Assembly (NCBI GenBank): GCA_031285605.1
Contig: JAITVW010000268.1
Span: 1 to 5,807, forward strand
DNA length: 5,807 nucleotides
Origin: Fusobacteriales bacterium
GTDB taxonomy: Bacteria > Fusobacteriota > Fusobacteriia > Fusobacteriales > Leptotrichiaceae
Reading direction: 5' to 3'
Below the pieces are notes generated by a model. The model ran no database searches and had not been told where the DNA came from. It worked only from the letters and a program-made list of their open reading frames with translations. The position numbers were made by a program, and so were the translations under genes. Shown one piece after another: positions 1 to 5,807 of this stretch (positions are counted from its first letter, which is position 1; each line of letters begins with the position of its first letter).

Positions 1-2
1 TA

Positions 3-899
3 ACTGATTACGGCTTCAGAAAAATACTGTACGAATTTTCTCCGGATATTATTTTTACGGAAATGGTAGATGTAAATGCATTAAAATACAGTAATCAGAG
101 AACTCAGGACGAAATACTGAGAAAGGCCGGTAATGAAGCAGTACAGATTTTTGGAAATAAAAACGAAGATTTTTTGGAAGCAGTAAAACTTCTTATAAAA
201 AGAGGATTTGACCATGCAGATATAAATCTGGGATGTCCTGTGAAGAAAATAGTCAGGGCGGGAAAAGGTTCTGCCCTGCTTTTGGAATCGGATTTTGTGA
301 AAGAATTACTTTTGAAATTAAAAAAAGAATTCGGAGATGATATTAAGCTGTCAATAAAAATCAGAACCGGATATAAGAATTTTTCTGATCCTGAATATTA
401 TGTGAAGCTGGCCGAAGAGTATGAATTGTTCCAGATATGCATACACGGAAGAACTCAGGAACAGCTTTACAGCGGACAGGCTGACTGGAATATAATAAAA
501 AAAATGAAGCAGAAATATAAGAATGTGAAAATTATAGGAAACGGTGATTTAACAGATCTGAAAACAATAAAAGAAAAAACTGATTCTGCAAAACCTGACG
601 GTATAATGCTGGCAAGAGGACTTCTTGGTAATCCGTGGCTGCTGAAAGAAGCAAAAGATTATTTTAAAACAGGAGAATTCCGTGAATCGGAAATAAGCAG
701 AAAAGATATAAAGAATACTCTGATAAAGCATATAAATTACTGTATAGAGGACAAAGGGGAGATAAGGGCTAATTTGGATATGAGAAAACATATATTTTGG
801 TATTTAAAGGAATTTGAAAATATAGAAAAAATAAAAAAGGATATTATAAAAACAAAAACTATAAAAGATGTACTGAAATATATTGTAAATGATATATAA
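3..899 (+). CDS. dusB: tRNA-dihydrouridine synthase, DusB-like (5' end outside window)
   Basis: This is an FMN-dependent enzyme that reduces specific uridines in the tRNA D-loop to dihydrouridine, using NAD(P)H in the cytoplasm. The open frame runs unbroken from position 3, and its first residues (TDYGFRKILYEFSPDIIF) match the region just after the family's N-terminal 'AP-x-AG-x-TD' flavin loop. The ATG at 63 is therefore internal, and the true start lies roughly 10-15 codons before the window. Visible motifs are INLGCPVKK with the catalytic Cys codon at 234-236, the flavin-contacting KIRTGY, IHGRTQEQLYSG, IGNGD and ARGLLGNPWLL (phosphate-binding end of the TIM barrel). A helical, Lys-rich C-terminus follows. 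About 298 residues are present, close to full family length. The GCPVKK-x(5)-GKGSALL pattern resembles DusB more than DusA or DusC; the exact subfamily is less certain than the family. The gene is followed by a separate promoter, so it probably belongs to an upstream transcription unit. Confidence 0.93.
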   Translation, partial: TDYGFRKILYEFSPDIIFTEMVDVNALKYSNQRTQDEILRKAGNEAVQIFGNKNEDFLEAVKLLIKRGFDHADINLGCPVKKIVRAGKGSALLLESDFVKELLLKLKKEFGDDIKLSIKIRTGYKNFSDPEYYVKLAEEYELFQICIHGRTQEQLYSGQADWNIIKKMKQKYKNVKIIGNGDLTDLKTIKEKTDSAKPDGIMLARGLLGNPWLLKEAKDYFKTGEFRESEISRKDIKNTLIKHINYCIEDKGEIRANLDMRKHIFWYLKEFENIEKIKKDIIKTKTIKDVLKYIVNDI

Positions 900-906
900 A
901 CCGTGA

Positions 907-916
907 TTCGGCCGAA
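907..916. repeat. 10-bp perfect palindrome between dus and accD
   Basis: TTCGGCCGAA is a perfect 10-bp palindrome and a GC-rich island in an AT-rich spacer. It sits about 30 bp upstream of the predicted -35 element of the acc-pfk-pyk promoter. Weak flanking arms (ACCGTGA at 900-906 and TTATGGT at 923-929) could pair through two G-U wobbles. No U-run follows, so it does not look like an intrinsic terminator for dus. It could be a regulator site or a minor 3'-end hairpin. Function is unknown. Confidence 0.4.
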
Positions 917-945
917 AGAAATTTATGGTAAGGATGAAATTTTAT

Positions 946-974
946 TTGCAAAAATAAGTACAATCTAGTAAAAT
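946..974 (+). promoter_or_regulatory. predicted sigma70-type promoter for accD-accA-pfkA-pyk
   Basis: A -35 element TTGCAA (946-951) and a -10 element TAAAAT (969-974) are separated by exactly 17 bp, with a TAG just upstream of the -10. Transcription would begin near 980-982, only about 18 nt before the accD ATG, so the leader would be very short and would start at or just before the ribosome binding site GGAGAGG (985-991). AT-rich DNA yields chance matches, so this remains a prediction. Its position at the head of a co-directional block and its exact spacing support it. Confidence 0.6.
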
Positions 975-998
975 ATAAAATACTGGAGAGGTGATTTT

Positions 999-1850
999 AT
1001 GGGAATTTTTTCTGCTAAGAAAACGAAAAATCAATATGCTAAAGTTACAACTAAATCTAAGCTGACTTTAGACATAACAGAAAGCAGCCAATGGAAAAAA
1101 TGTTCAAAATGCAATGAGATAATATATAATGAAGATTTGAAAAACAATCTTAATGTTTGTCCGAAGTGCGGGAATTATTTTCCGCTGAATGCATTTGAAA
1201 GAATAGAATTATTGATAGATGAGAGAACTTTTGAAGAGCAGGACATTACACTCAATTCAAAAGATTTTTTAAATTTTCCGATGTATAAAGAAAAGCTGGA
1301 AGAAAGTGTTGATAAAAGCAGAATGTTAGATGCTGTAATTTCGGGTTCCGGGAGAATAAACGGAATCGGAGTGAATATAGCAGTAATGGATTTTAACTTT
1401 ATGGGCGGAAGTATGGGCTCGGTAGTCGGCGAGAAGGTCACAAGAATACTGGAAAGATCTCTTGATGAAAAGATTCCGGCTATTGTAGTATCAAGCTCGG
1501 GAGGTGCCAGAATGCAGGAAGGGATAGTATCTCTCATGCAGATGGCGAAGACTTCAGGTGCCGTGAAGAGATTAAACGAAGCAGGAATACCTTTTATATC
1601 TGTACCGGTTAATCCTACTACCGGAGGAGTAACAGCTTCATTTGCTATGCTGGGAGATGTTATAATAACAGAACCTGATGCATTAATAGGCTTTGCAGGT
1701 CCGAGAGTAATAGAACAGACAATAAACCAAAAACTTCCAAAAGGATTTCAGCGTGCTGAATTCTTATTAGAACATGGAATGGTAGACATAATATCTGAAA
1801 GAAAAGACTTGAAAGAAACAATATTCAGAGTTCTTGAAAAATTAGTGTAA
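999..1850 (+). CDS. accD: acetyl-CoA carboxylase carboxyltransferase, beta subunit
   Basis: AccD pairs with AccA in the A2B2 carboxyltransferase that moves the carboxyl group from carboxybiotin on AccB to acetyl-CoA. The product is malonyl-CoA, the first committed step of fatty acid synthesis. At 283 residues it is slightly shorter than E. coli AccD (304). An N-terminal four-Cys zinc ribbon is complete: C35, C38, C54 and C57. The crotonase-fold core follows, with MDFNFMGGSMGSVVGEK (130-146), SSSGGARMQEG (165-175, an oxyanion-type glycine loop) and PTTGGVTASFAMLGD (206-220). The ATG has a ribosome binding site GGAGAGG (985-991) with 7 nt of spacing. accA begins 12 bp after the stop, so the two subunits are probably co-translated at matched levels. 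In E. coli the AccD zinc domain is reported to bind acc mRNA; nothing here shows whether that occurs. Confidence 0.97.
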   Translation: MGIFSAKKTKNQYAKVTTKSKLTLDITESSQWKKCSKCNEIIYNEDLKNNLNVCPKCGNYFPLNAFERIELLIDERTFEEQDITLNSKDFLNFPMYKEKLEESVDKSRMLDAVISGSGRINGIGVNIAVMDFNFMGGSMGSVVGEKVTRILERSLDEKIPAIVVSSSGGARMQEGIVSLMQMAKTSGAVKRLNEAGIPFISVPVNPTTGGVTASFAMLGDVIITEPDALIGFAGPRVIEQTINQKLPKGFQRAEFLLEHGMVDIISERKDLKETIFRVLEKLV

Positions 1851-1862
1851 ACTGGAGGTTAT

Positions 1863-2807
1863 ATGAGTATAGAAGCTGAAATGAGAGATTTGGAATTTAA
1901 AATAGAAGAATTAAAAAAGTTCTCTAAGGAGCAGAATATAGATTTTTCCAAGCAGATAGAAGAACTGGAAGAGGTTTTGAAAGAGAAAATAAAAGAATAT
2001 TCAAAAACTGAGATAGATGCATGGGGAAGAACCCAGATATCAAGAAATCCGAAGAGACCTTATACAATGGATTATATAGAAAGAATAGCGGATGATTTCG
2101 TGGAGCTTCACGGAGACAGACTTTCAAAGGATGATCATGCAATAGTAGGCGGTTTGGGCTCTGTAGACGGAAACGGAGTTATGATAATAGGGCATCAAAA
2201 AGGCCGTGATATGGAAGCGAATATATATAGAAATTTTGGTATGGCAAGTCCGGAAGGCTACAGAAAAGCTTTAAGGCTCATGAGAATGGCTGAGAGATTT
2301 GAGATACCGATTTTGACGTTTATAGATACTTCCGGGGCATATCCGGGACTGGAAGCGGAAGAAAAGGGACAGGCAGAAGCAATAGCAAAGAATCTTGCGG
2401 AAATGTTCGGATTAAAGGTTCCGGTAATAGCTGTGGTAATAGGAGAAGGAGGAAGCGGCGGAGCTCTGGGTATAGGAGTAGCTGATTCTGTACTTATGAT
2501 GGAAAACAGTATTTACTCTGTAATTTCACCGGAAGGGTGTGCAAGTATCCTGTTTAAGGACTCGAAAAAGGCTCCTGAGGCGGCAAGAAGCCTGAGAATA
2601 GATGCTTTTAGTTTAAAAAGTCTCGGGGTAATAGACGGGATAATAAAAGAACCTGTCGGCGGAGCACACAGAGATTATGACGAAACTGCCAAAAACTTGA
2701 AAAGTGCCGTGGTAAAGGAATTTAGAAAATTAGAAAAAATAGAAATTGAAAAATTGTTGGAAAACAGATATAATAAATTTAGGCGAATTGGTGAATTTTT
2801 TGAGTAG
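1863..2807 (+). CDS. accA: acetyl-CoA carboxylase carboxyltransferase, alpha subunit
   Basis: AccA is the partner of AccD and supplies the carboxybiotin-binding half of the active site formed between the subunits. It has 314 residues against 319 in E. coli, so it is full length. Residues about 4-48 are a charged helical, probably coiled-coil segment rich in Glu and Lys, typical of the AccA N-terminus. The core follows: ELHGDR (81-86), IGHQKGRD (109-116), FGMASPEGYRKALRLM (125-140), IDTSGAYPG (154-162), GEGGSGGAL (194-202) and then SPEGCASILFKD. The start is set by TGGAGG (1853-1858), 4 nt before the ATG, and no other good start lies nearby. The gene is 12 bp downstream of accD and 8 bp upstream of pfkA. 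Its TAG stop forms part of the pfkA ribosome binding site, so its translation may be linked to that of pfkA. Confidence 0.97.
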   Translation: MSIEAEMRDLEFKIEELKKFSKEQNIDFSKQIEELEEVLKEKIKEYSKTEIDAWGRTQISRNPKRPYTMDYIERIADDFVELHGDRLSKDDHAIVGGLGSVDGNGVMIIGHQKGRDMEANIYRNFGMASPEGYRKALRLMRMAERFEIPILTFIDTSGAYPGLEAEEKGQAEAIAKNLAEMFGLKVPVIAVVIGEGGSGGALGIGVADSVLMMENSIYSVISPEGCASILFKDSKKAPEAARSLRIDAFSLKSLGVIDGIIKEPVGGAHRDYDETAKNLKSAVVKEFRKLEKIEIEKLLENRYNKFRRIGEFFE

Positions 2808-2811
2808 GAGG
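2805..2811 (+). promoter_or_regulatory. pfkA ribosome binding site overlapping the accA stop codon
   Basis: TAGGAGG is a near-perfect anti-Shine-Dalgarno match whose first three bases are the accA stop codon. The spacer to the pfkA ATG is 4 nt, on the short side. Ribosomes terminating on accA would sit directly over this site, which favours translational coupling or re-initiation. Confidence 0.8.
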
Positions 2812-2815
2812 AAAA

Positions 2816-3778
2816 ATGAAAAAAATCGGAATTTTAACAAGCGGTGGAGACTCACCGGGTATGAACACAGCAATCAGAGCCGTTACCAAGATGGCTATGA
2901 ACTATAACTGTGAGATGTACGGTATTAAAAGAGGATATAAGGGAATGCTTAATGATGAAATATTTAAGCTGAATCCTCTTGACGTGTCAGGTATAGCAGA
3001 TAGAGGAGGGACTATTCTGTTATCGGCGAGACTTTCGGAATTTAAGCAGCCTGAAGTAAGGGCTAAGGCAGCTGCAAATTTGAAAAGACATGGAATCGAA
3101 GGGTTAATAGTAATAGGAGGAGATGGTTCTTATCGCGGAGCTGATCTTCTTTTTAGAGAGCACGGAATAAAGGTAGTAGGTATTCCGGGAACAATAGATA
3201 ACGACATAGCCGGTACTGATTATACAATTGGTTATGACACAACACTGAATATTATTTTAGATGCTGTTTCCAGAATAAGAGACACTGCGAATTCACATGA
3301 GAGAACATACTTATTAGAAGTAATGGGTAGAGATTGCGGGGATTTAGCATTATATTCTGCGATGGCCGGAGGAGCTAACGGGGTATTAATACCGGAAGTT
3401 GACAGGTCAATAGATGAGCTTGCAGAAGATATCAAAGAAAGAAGAGCTCAGAGAAAACTATCGGATATTATTATCGTGGCAGAAGGTGTGGGTCATGTTT
3501 TTGACATCGCCAAAGAGCTGAAGGAAAAAATAAATACAGAGATAAGAGTAACTGTATTGGGTCACATCCAAAGAGGAGGTTCTCCTACTGCATTTGACAG
3601 AGTATTAGCTACAAGGATGGGAGCAAGGGCATTTGAACTTCTTATGGAAGGTGAAAGCGGAATAATGGTCGGAATGGAGAATAACAAAATGGTAACTCAC
3701 GCTATCTCTTATGCATGGGAAAATAAAACTAACATTTCTCTGGATGATTATAACTTAACTCATCTTTTATCGATATAA
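2816..3778 (+). CDS. pfkA: ATP-dependent 6-phosphofructokinase
   Basis: PfkA phosphorylates fructose 6-phosphate to fructose 1,6-bisphosphate, the committing step of glycolysis, as a cytosolic homotetramer. Its 320 residues are the standard bacterial length. Key motifs are [15 protein letters not shown] (7-21, nucleotide loop), [10 protein letters not shown] (63-72), [10 protein letters not shown] (100-109), PGTIDNDI (124-131, catalytic base D128), [13 protein letters not shown] (160-172) and [15 protein letters not shown]. Gly at 104 and Gly at 125 are the residues that mark ATP-using enzymes; PPi-dependent relatives usually have Asp and Lys there. From recalled alignment to E. coli and Geobacillus PfkA, the active site is intact, but several positions of the ADP/PEP effector pocket differ: Lys at R25, Pro at R54, Asn at E187 and Gln at 211. 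R21, R154 and K213 equivalents are kept. The gene lies 8 bp after accA and 20 bp before pyk, in one apparent operon. Confidence 0.97.
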   Translation: MKKIGILTSGGDSPGMNTAIRAVTKMAMNYNCEMYGIKRGYKGMLNDEIFKLNPLDVSGIADRGGTILLSARLSEFKQPEVRAKAAANLKRHGIEGLIVIGGDGSYRGADLLFREHGIKVVGIPGTIDNDIAGTDYTIGYDTTLNIILDAVSRIRDTANSHERTYLLEVMGRDCGDLALYSAMAGGANGVLIPEVDRSIDELAEDIKERRAQRKLSDIIIVAEGVGHVFDIAKELKEKINTEIRVTVLGHIQRGGSPTAFDRVLATRMGARAFELLMEGESGIMVGMENNKMVTHAISYAWENKTNISLDDYNLTHLLSI

Positions 3779-3782
3779 TATT

Positions 3783-3789
3783 TAGGAGG
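3783..3789 (+). promoter_or_regulatory. pyk ribosome binding site that decides between two ATGs
   Basis: TAGGAGG lies 9 nt before the ATG at 3799 and 15 nt before a second in-frame ATG at 3805. The spacing favours 3799. That choice gives the N-terminus [12 protein letters not shown], matching the usual [12 protein letters not shown] of PykF-type enzymes. Confidence 0.85.
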
Positions 3790-3798
3790 ATTTTAAAA

Positions 3799-5208
3799 AT
3801 GAAAATGACAAAAATTGTTTGTACAATCGGACCGAAATCTGAGAGTAAGGAAGTACTTACCAGTCTTATAGATAATGGAATGAATGTTATGAGACTGAAT
3901 TTCTCACACGGAGATTATGAGGAACATGGCGGAAGAATAAGAACAGCAAGAGAAATAATGGCTGAAACAAATAAGCATATAGCAATTTTATTAGATACAA
4001 AAGGACCTGAAATAAGAACAGGAAAACTGGAAAACGGGAAAGATATTGTTCTTGAAACAGGAAATGAAGTAACAGTAACAGTTGACTACTCATTTGTAGG
4101 AAATAAAGATAAATTTGCAGTATCATATGCCGGAATAATCAATGATTTGAAACCCGGAAATACAATACTTCTTGATGACGGGTTAATAGCTCTGGAAGTA
4201 CAGGCAATAAGCGGAACTGAAATAAAATGTCTTATAAAAAATACAGGAGAATTAGGAGAACACAAAGGCGTAAATCTTCCCGGAGTATCTGTAAGCCTGC
4301 CGGCTCTTGCTGAAAAAGACATAGAAGACTTGAAATTCGGATGCGAACAGGGTGTAGACTTCATAGCAGCTTCATTTATCAGAAAAGCAGGAGATGTGGC
4401 AGAGGTAAGAAGTGTCCTTGATGCAAACGGCGGAGAAAACATAAAAATAATTTCAAAAATAGAAAGTCAGGAAGGTCTTGACAATTTCGACGAAATTCTG
4501 GAATTATCAGACGGAATTATGGTAGCAAGAGGAGATTTAGGAGTAGAAATACCTGTAGAGGAAGTACCTTTTGCACAAAAAATGATGATAAAAAAATGTA
4601 ACGAAGAAGGAAAAGTAGTAATTACAGCCACTCAAATGCTGGATTCAATGATAAAAAACCCAAGACCTACAAGAGCAGAAGTAGGGGACGTGGCTAATGC
4701 GATACTTGACGGAACTGATGCAGTAATGCTTTCGGGAGAGTCTGCAAAAGGTAAATATCCGCTGGAAACTGTAAAGACTATGGCAGCTATAGCTGACAGA
4801 ACAGACAGATTCAAAAAATATAAAGATCTTCTTTTTGACGGAGATATTACAATAACAGAAGCTGTATCTAAGGGTACAGTGGAAGCAGGAAATCTTCTTG
4901 GTGCAAAGGCTATACTTGTATGGACTAAAAGCGGAAGAGCTGCAAGAATGGTAAGAAAATACGGACCGGTAGTTCCTATAGTGGCTCTTACTGATAATGA
5001 GCAAACTGCAAGACAGCTTTCATTGACAAGAGGGGTAACAAGCTTTGTTGATAAAAATCTGGATAAAACAGATGAATTTTTTACAAGAGCAATGGAATTG
5101 GTAGCAACATTGCCGGCTATCAAAAAAGGTGATATAGTAGTATTAATTACAGGAATATCTGAAACAGGAACTACAAATACATTTAAAGTAGGAATAGTAG
5201 GAGAATAA
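3799..5208 (+). CDS. pyk: pyruvate kinase, PykF-like
   Basis: Pyruvate kinase transfers phosphate from phosphoenolpyruvate to ADP, giving pyruvate and ATP in the last step of glycolysis. Its 469 residues match E. coli PykF (470). Domain order is an N-terminal barrel segment with MRLNFSHGD (31-39; R32 contacts substrate) and [12 protein letters not shown] (64-75), a B domain at about 70-170, then the rest of the barrel. That part carries ISKIESQEG (218-226; catalytic K220, metal ligand E222), [12 protein letters not shown] (241-252; D246), [19 protein letters not shown] (276-294) and [11 protein letters not shown] (311-321). The C-domain has TKSGRAAR (376-383) and SETGTTNT (454-461), the loops where PykF-type enzymes bind the activator fructose 1,6-bisphosphate, the product of the neighbouring PfkA. 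It lacks the extra C-terminal PEP-utilizer-like domain found in Bacillus pyruvate kinases. All 18 arginines I counted use AGA. A terminator follows 7 bp after the stop, closing the operon. Confidence 0.97.
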   Translation: MKMTKIVCTIGPKSESKEVLTSLIDNGMNVMRLNFSHGDYEEHGGRIRTAREIMAETNKHIAILLDTKGPEIRTGKLENGKDIVLETGNEVTVTVDYSFVGNKDKFAVSYAGIINDLKPGNTILLDDGLIALEVQAISGTEIKCLIKNTGELGEHKGVNLPGVSVSLPALAEKDIEDLKFGCEQGVDFIAASFIRKAGDVAEVRSVLDANGGENIKIISKIESQEGLDNFDEILELSDGIMVARGDLGVEIPVEEVPFAQKMMIKKCNEEGKVVITATQMLDSMIKNPRPTRAEVGDVANAILDGTDAVMLSGESAKGKYPLETVKTMAAIADRTDRFKKYKDLLFDGDITITEAVSKGTVEAGNLLGAKAILVWTKSGRAARMVRKYGPVVPIVALTDNEQTARQLSLTRGVTSFVDKNLDKTDEFFTRAMELVATLPAIKKGDIVVLITGISETGTTNTFKVGIVGE

Positions 5209-5215
5209 TTCATAT

Positions 5216-5252
5216 AAAAAGAGGGACCGGTATATTTTAGCCCTCTTTTTTT
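5216..5252 (+). terminator. intrinsic terminator after pyk
   Basis: A 10-bp perfect stem pairs AAAAAGAGGG (5216-5225) with CCCTCTTTTT (5241-5250) around a 15-nt loop, and a run of seven T closes the structure (5246-5252). The hairpin starts 7 bp after the pyk stop. The A-run on the left arm would give a U-tract on the other strand, so it could work in both directions, although no minus-strand gene is visible here. Confidence 0.9.
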
Positions 5253-5456
5253 GATCCTCCGCACTGCTATATTGCATATAATTATCCTAAATACTGCTGT
5301 AAATTTTATTAACAGTGATTTACTAAATCTTCTTTTTGGTTTTGCGGAATGTAAAAAAGTTCAGTATTGTTTGGTTAAAGATGAATAAAAGACTACACTG
5401 TGATGAATTTTTCAAATAAAAGGATAAAATACAGCAGAATTTAATAATATAAAATG
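5253..5456. other. non-coding spacer with no supported gene
   Basis: This is the first part of a roughly 315-bp gap between the pyk terminator and the nitroreductase-like gene. It is AT-rich and holds only very short open frames without ribosome binding sites. An imperfect repeat is present: AAATACTGCTGTAAATTTTA (from 5289) resembles AAATACAGCAGAATTTAA (from 5427). The 8-bp core CTGCTGTA (5294-5301) is also the exact inverse of TACAGCAG (5430-5437). A weak promoter-like pair, TTGCGG (5342-5347) and TATTGT (5365-5370) at 17-bp spacing, is visible but unconvincing. No tRNA, riboswitch or recognisable RNA was seen. Confidence 0.5.
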
Positions 5457-5485
5457 TTGAATTTTAGTGTATACATTGTTATACT
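5457..5485 (+). promoter_or_regulatory. predicted sigma70-type promoter of the nitroreductase-like gene
   Basis: A -35 element TTGAAT (5457-5462) and a -10 element TATACT (5480-5485) are separated by 17 bp. The -10 differs from consensus at one position. Transcription would start near 5491-5493, leaving a leader of about 75 nt before the GTG start at 5567. It is the best promoter match in this spacer and is correctly placed after the pyk terminator. Confidence 0.65.
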
Positions 5486-5486
5486 A
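5465..5486. promoter_or_regulatory. operator-like inverted repeat over the -10 region
   Basis: Within these 22 bp, GTATA (5469-5473) and TATAC (5480-5484) are perfect inverted arms separated by 6 bp. Outer TAGT (5465-5468) and ACTA (5483-5486) extend the symmetry with a one-base offset. The same stretch can be read as a near-direct repeat of GTATAC (5469-5474) and GTTATAC (5478-5484). It covers the spacer and -10 element, where a bound repressor would block RNA polymerase. AT-rich -10 regions make short symmetric matches by chance, so the role is inferred. Confidence 0.35.
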
Positions 5487-5553
5487 GTAGTGAATAAATA
5501 TATTAAACTGTCAGTAAAACATTGAAACAAGAAAAATATATAAATAATTTGGG

Positions 5554-5559
5554 AAGGAG
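5554..5559 (+). promoter_or_regulatory. ribosome binding site supporting a GTG start
   Basis: AAGGAG lies 7 nt upstream of GTG at 5567. In this frame there is no ATG between the upstream stop codon at 5504 and the window edge, so the site decides the start in favour of GTG. Confidence 0.8.
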
Positions 5560-5566
5560 AACAATA

Positions 5567-5807
5567 GTGAAAAATTTAATCAATCGAAATGTAAATGATG
5601 TGTTCGATGAAATTATTCGTAAAAGAAGAAGTATTCGTTCTTTTAAAAGTATTGTACCATCTAAGGAAATAATAAAGGAAATCATAACAGCAGGAACTTA
5701 CGCACCTTATGCAGCACTTGCAATAACTGATATCTTACAGTACAGACGTTTTTTTGTTTTTACTAAAAATCACGGATATCTGGATAGAATAAATACATAT
5801 ATAAAAG
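5567..5807 (+). CDS. nitroreductase-family protein, N-terminal part (cut by window end)
   Basis: Eighty codons are visible before the window ends, with no stop. The N-terminus carries IIRKRRSIRSF (16-26), the RRSIR signature whose arginines contact the FMN phosphate in nitroreductase-fold flavoproteins. Next comes a helix (SKEIIKEIITAGTYAP, 32-47) and a predicted strand, RRFFVFTK (60-67). These cytosolic enzymes usually reduce nitro compounds, quinones or flavins with NAD(P)H; the substrate cannot be told here. The usual APSA-x-N-x-QPW stretch is replaced by APYAALAITDILQYR (46-60), so this is probably a divergent subgroup rather than an NfsB type. Translation starts at GTG with AAGGAG 7 nt upstream. 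Half of the eight Arg codons are CGN, unlike the all-AGA pyk next door. The gene has its own promoter and is separated from pyk by a terminator, so it is a separate unit. Confidence 0.8.
   Translation, partial: MKNLINRNVNDVFDEIIRKRRSIRSFKSIVPSKEIIKEIITAGTYAPYAALAITDILQYRRFFVFTKNHGYLDRINTYIK

Noticed and set aside
900..930. Possible terminator hairpin after dus
   Set aside because: The outer arms pair only with two G-U wobbles and no U-tract follows, so intrinsic termination is not supported.
1175..1537. Minus-strand open frame opposite accD (and similar ones at 549-791, 1924-2142, 3232-3435, 3887-4126, 4086-4442, 4645-5004)
   Set aside because: All are opposite well-identified genes, lack recognisable domains, and have low-complexity Ser/Ile/Phe/Leu-rich translations typical of antisense shadows.
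2794..2807. Run of six T near the end of accA as a programmed frameshift site
   Set aside because: The run does not form an X-XXY-YYZ heptamer in the reading frame, and AccA already has its full family length, so a shift has no evident purpose.
4632..5264. 210-codon open frame on the minus strand
   Set aside because: It lies almost wholly opposite pyk, crosses the pyk terminator, and its protein shows no family motif. The plus-strand pyk frame is certain; the open antisense frame follows from its codon bias.
5299..5323. GTAAAT/ATTTAC hairpin in the post-pyk spacer
   Set aside because: Six A/T-rich pairs with a 13-nt loop are too weak to distinguish from chance in AT-rich DNA.
5381..5419. 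12-codon plus-strand frame MNKRLHCDEFFK in the spacer
   Set aside because: Too short, with no ribosome binding site and no clear promoter or partner gene.
5454..5525. 23-codon plus-strand frame encoding a hydrophobic peptide (starts MLNFSVYIVILVV)
   Set aside because: It has no ribosome binding site and sits on the predicted promoter of the nitroreductase-like gene, so it would probably not be transcribed from its start.
5503..5685. 60-codon minus-strand open frame opposite the nitroreductase-like start
   Set aside because: It overlaps the ribosome binding site and FMN motif of a recognisable plus-strand gene and has no motif of its own.

Overview
The window is AT-rich, favours A/T-ending codons (AGA for Arg, ATA for Ile) and has compact plus-strand genes with strong GGAGG-type ribosome binding sites. 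These traits fit a low-GC anaerobe. The combination of AT richness, an E. coli PykF-like pyruvate kinase and the order accD-accA-pfkA-pyk suggests Fusobacteriota (Leptotrichiaceae/Sebaldella-like) over Bacillota. That placement is inference from style and recalled families, not from a search.

Layout, all on the plus strand. Positions 1-899 hold a tRNA-dihydrouridine synthase of DusB type whose start lies before the window. Positions 900-998 hold a 10-bp palindrome and a good sigma70-type promoter. Positions 999-5208 hold four tightly packed genes: accD and accA (carboxyltransferase beta and alpha subunits of acetyl-CoA carboxylase), pfkA (ATP-dependent 6-phosphofructokinase) and pyk (pyruvate kinase). 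Gaps are 12, 8 and 20 bp, and a strong intrinsic terminator at 5216-5252 follows. Positions 5253-5566 are non-coding apart from a promoter with an operator-like repeat. From 5567 to the window edge is the N-terminal part of a nitroreductase-family protein starting at GTG.

The four-gene block reads as one operon. PfkA commits sugar to glycolysis, Pyk makes pyruvate and ATP at the end of the pathway, and AccDA carries out the carboxyl-transfer half of malonyl-CoA synthesis from the acetyl-CoA derived from pyruvate. The biotin carboxylase half (AccB, AccC) is not in the window. The gene order is long known from Bacillus-type genomes, so this is mostly ordinary core metabolism. I see no mobile element, CRISPR array, RNA gene or novel multi-gene system.

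The points most worth a second look are the altered effector-site residues in PfkA, the operator-like repeat over the nitroreductase promoter, and the atypical nitroreductase N-terminus with its different arginine codon use.
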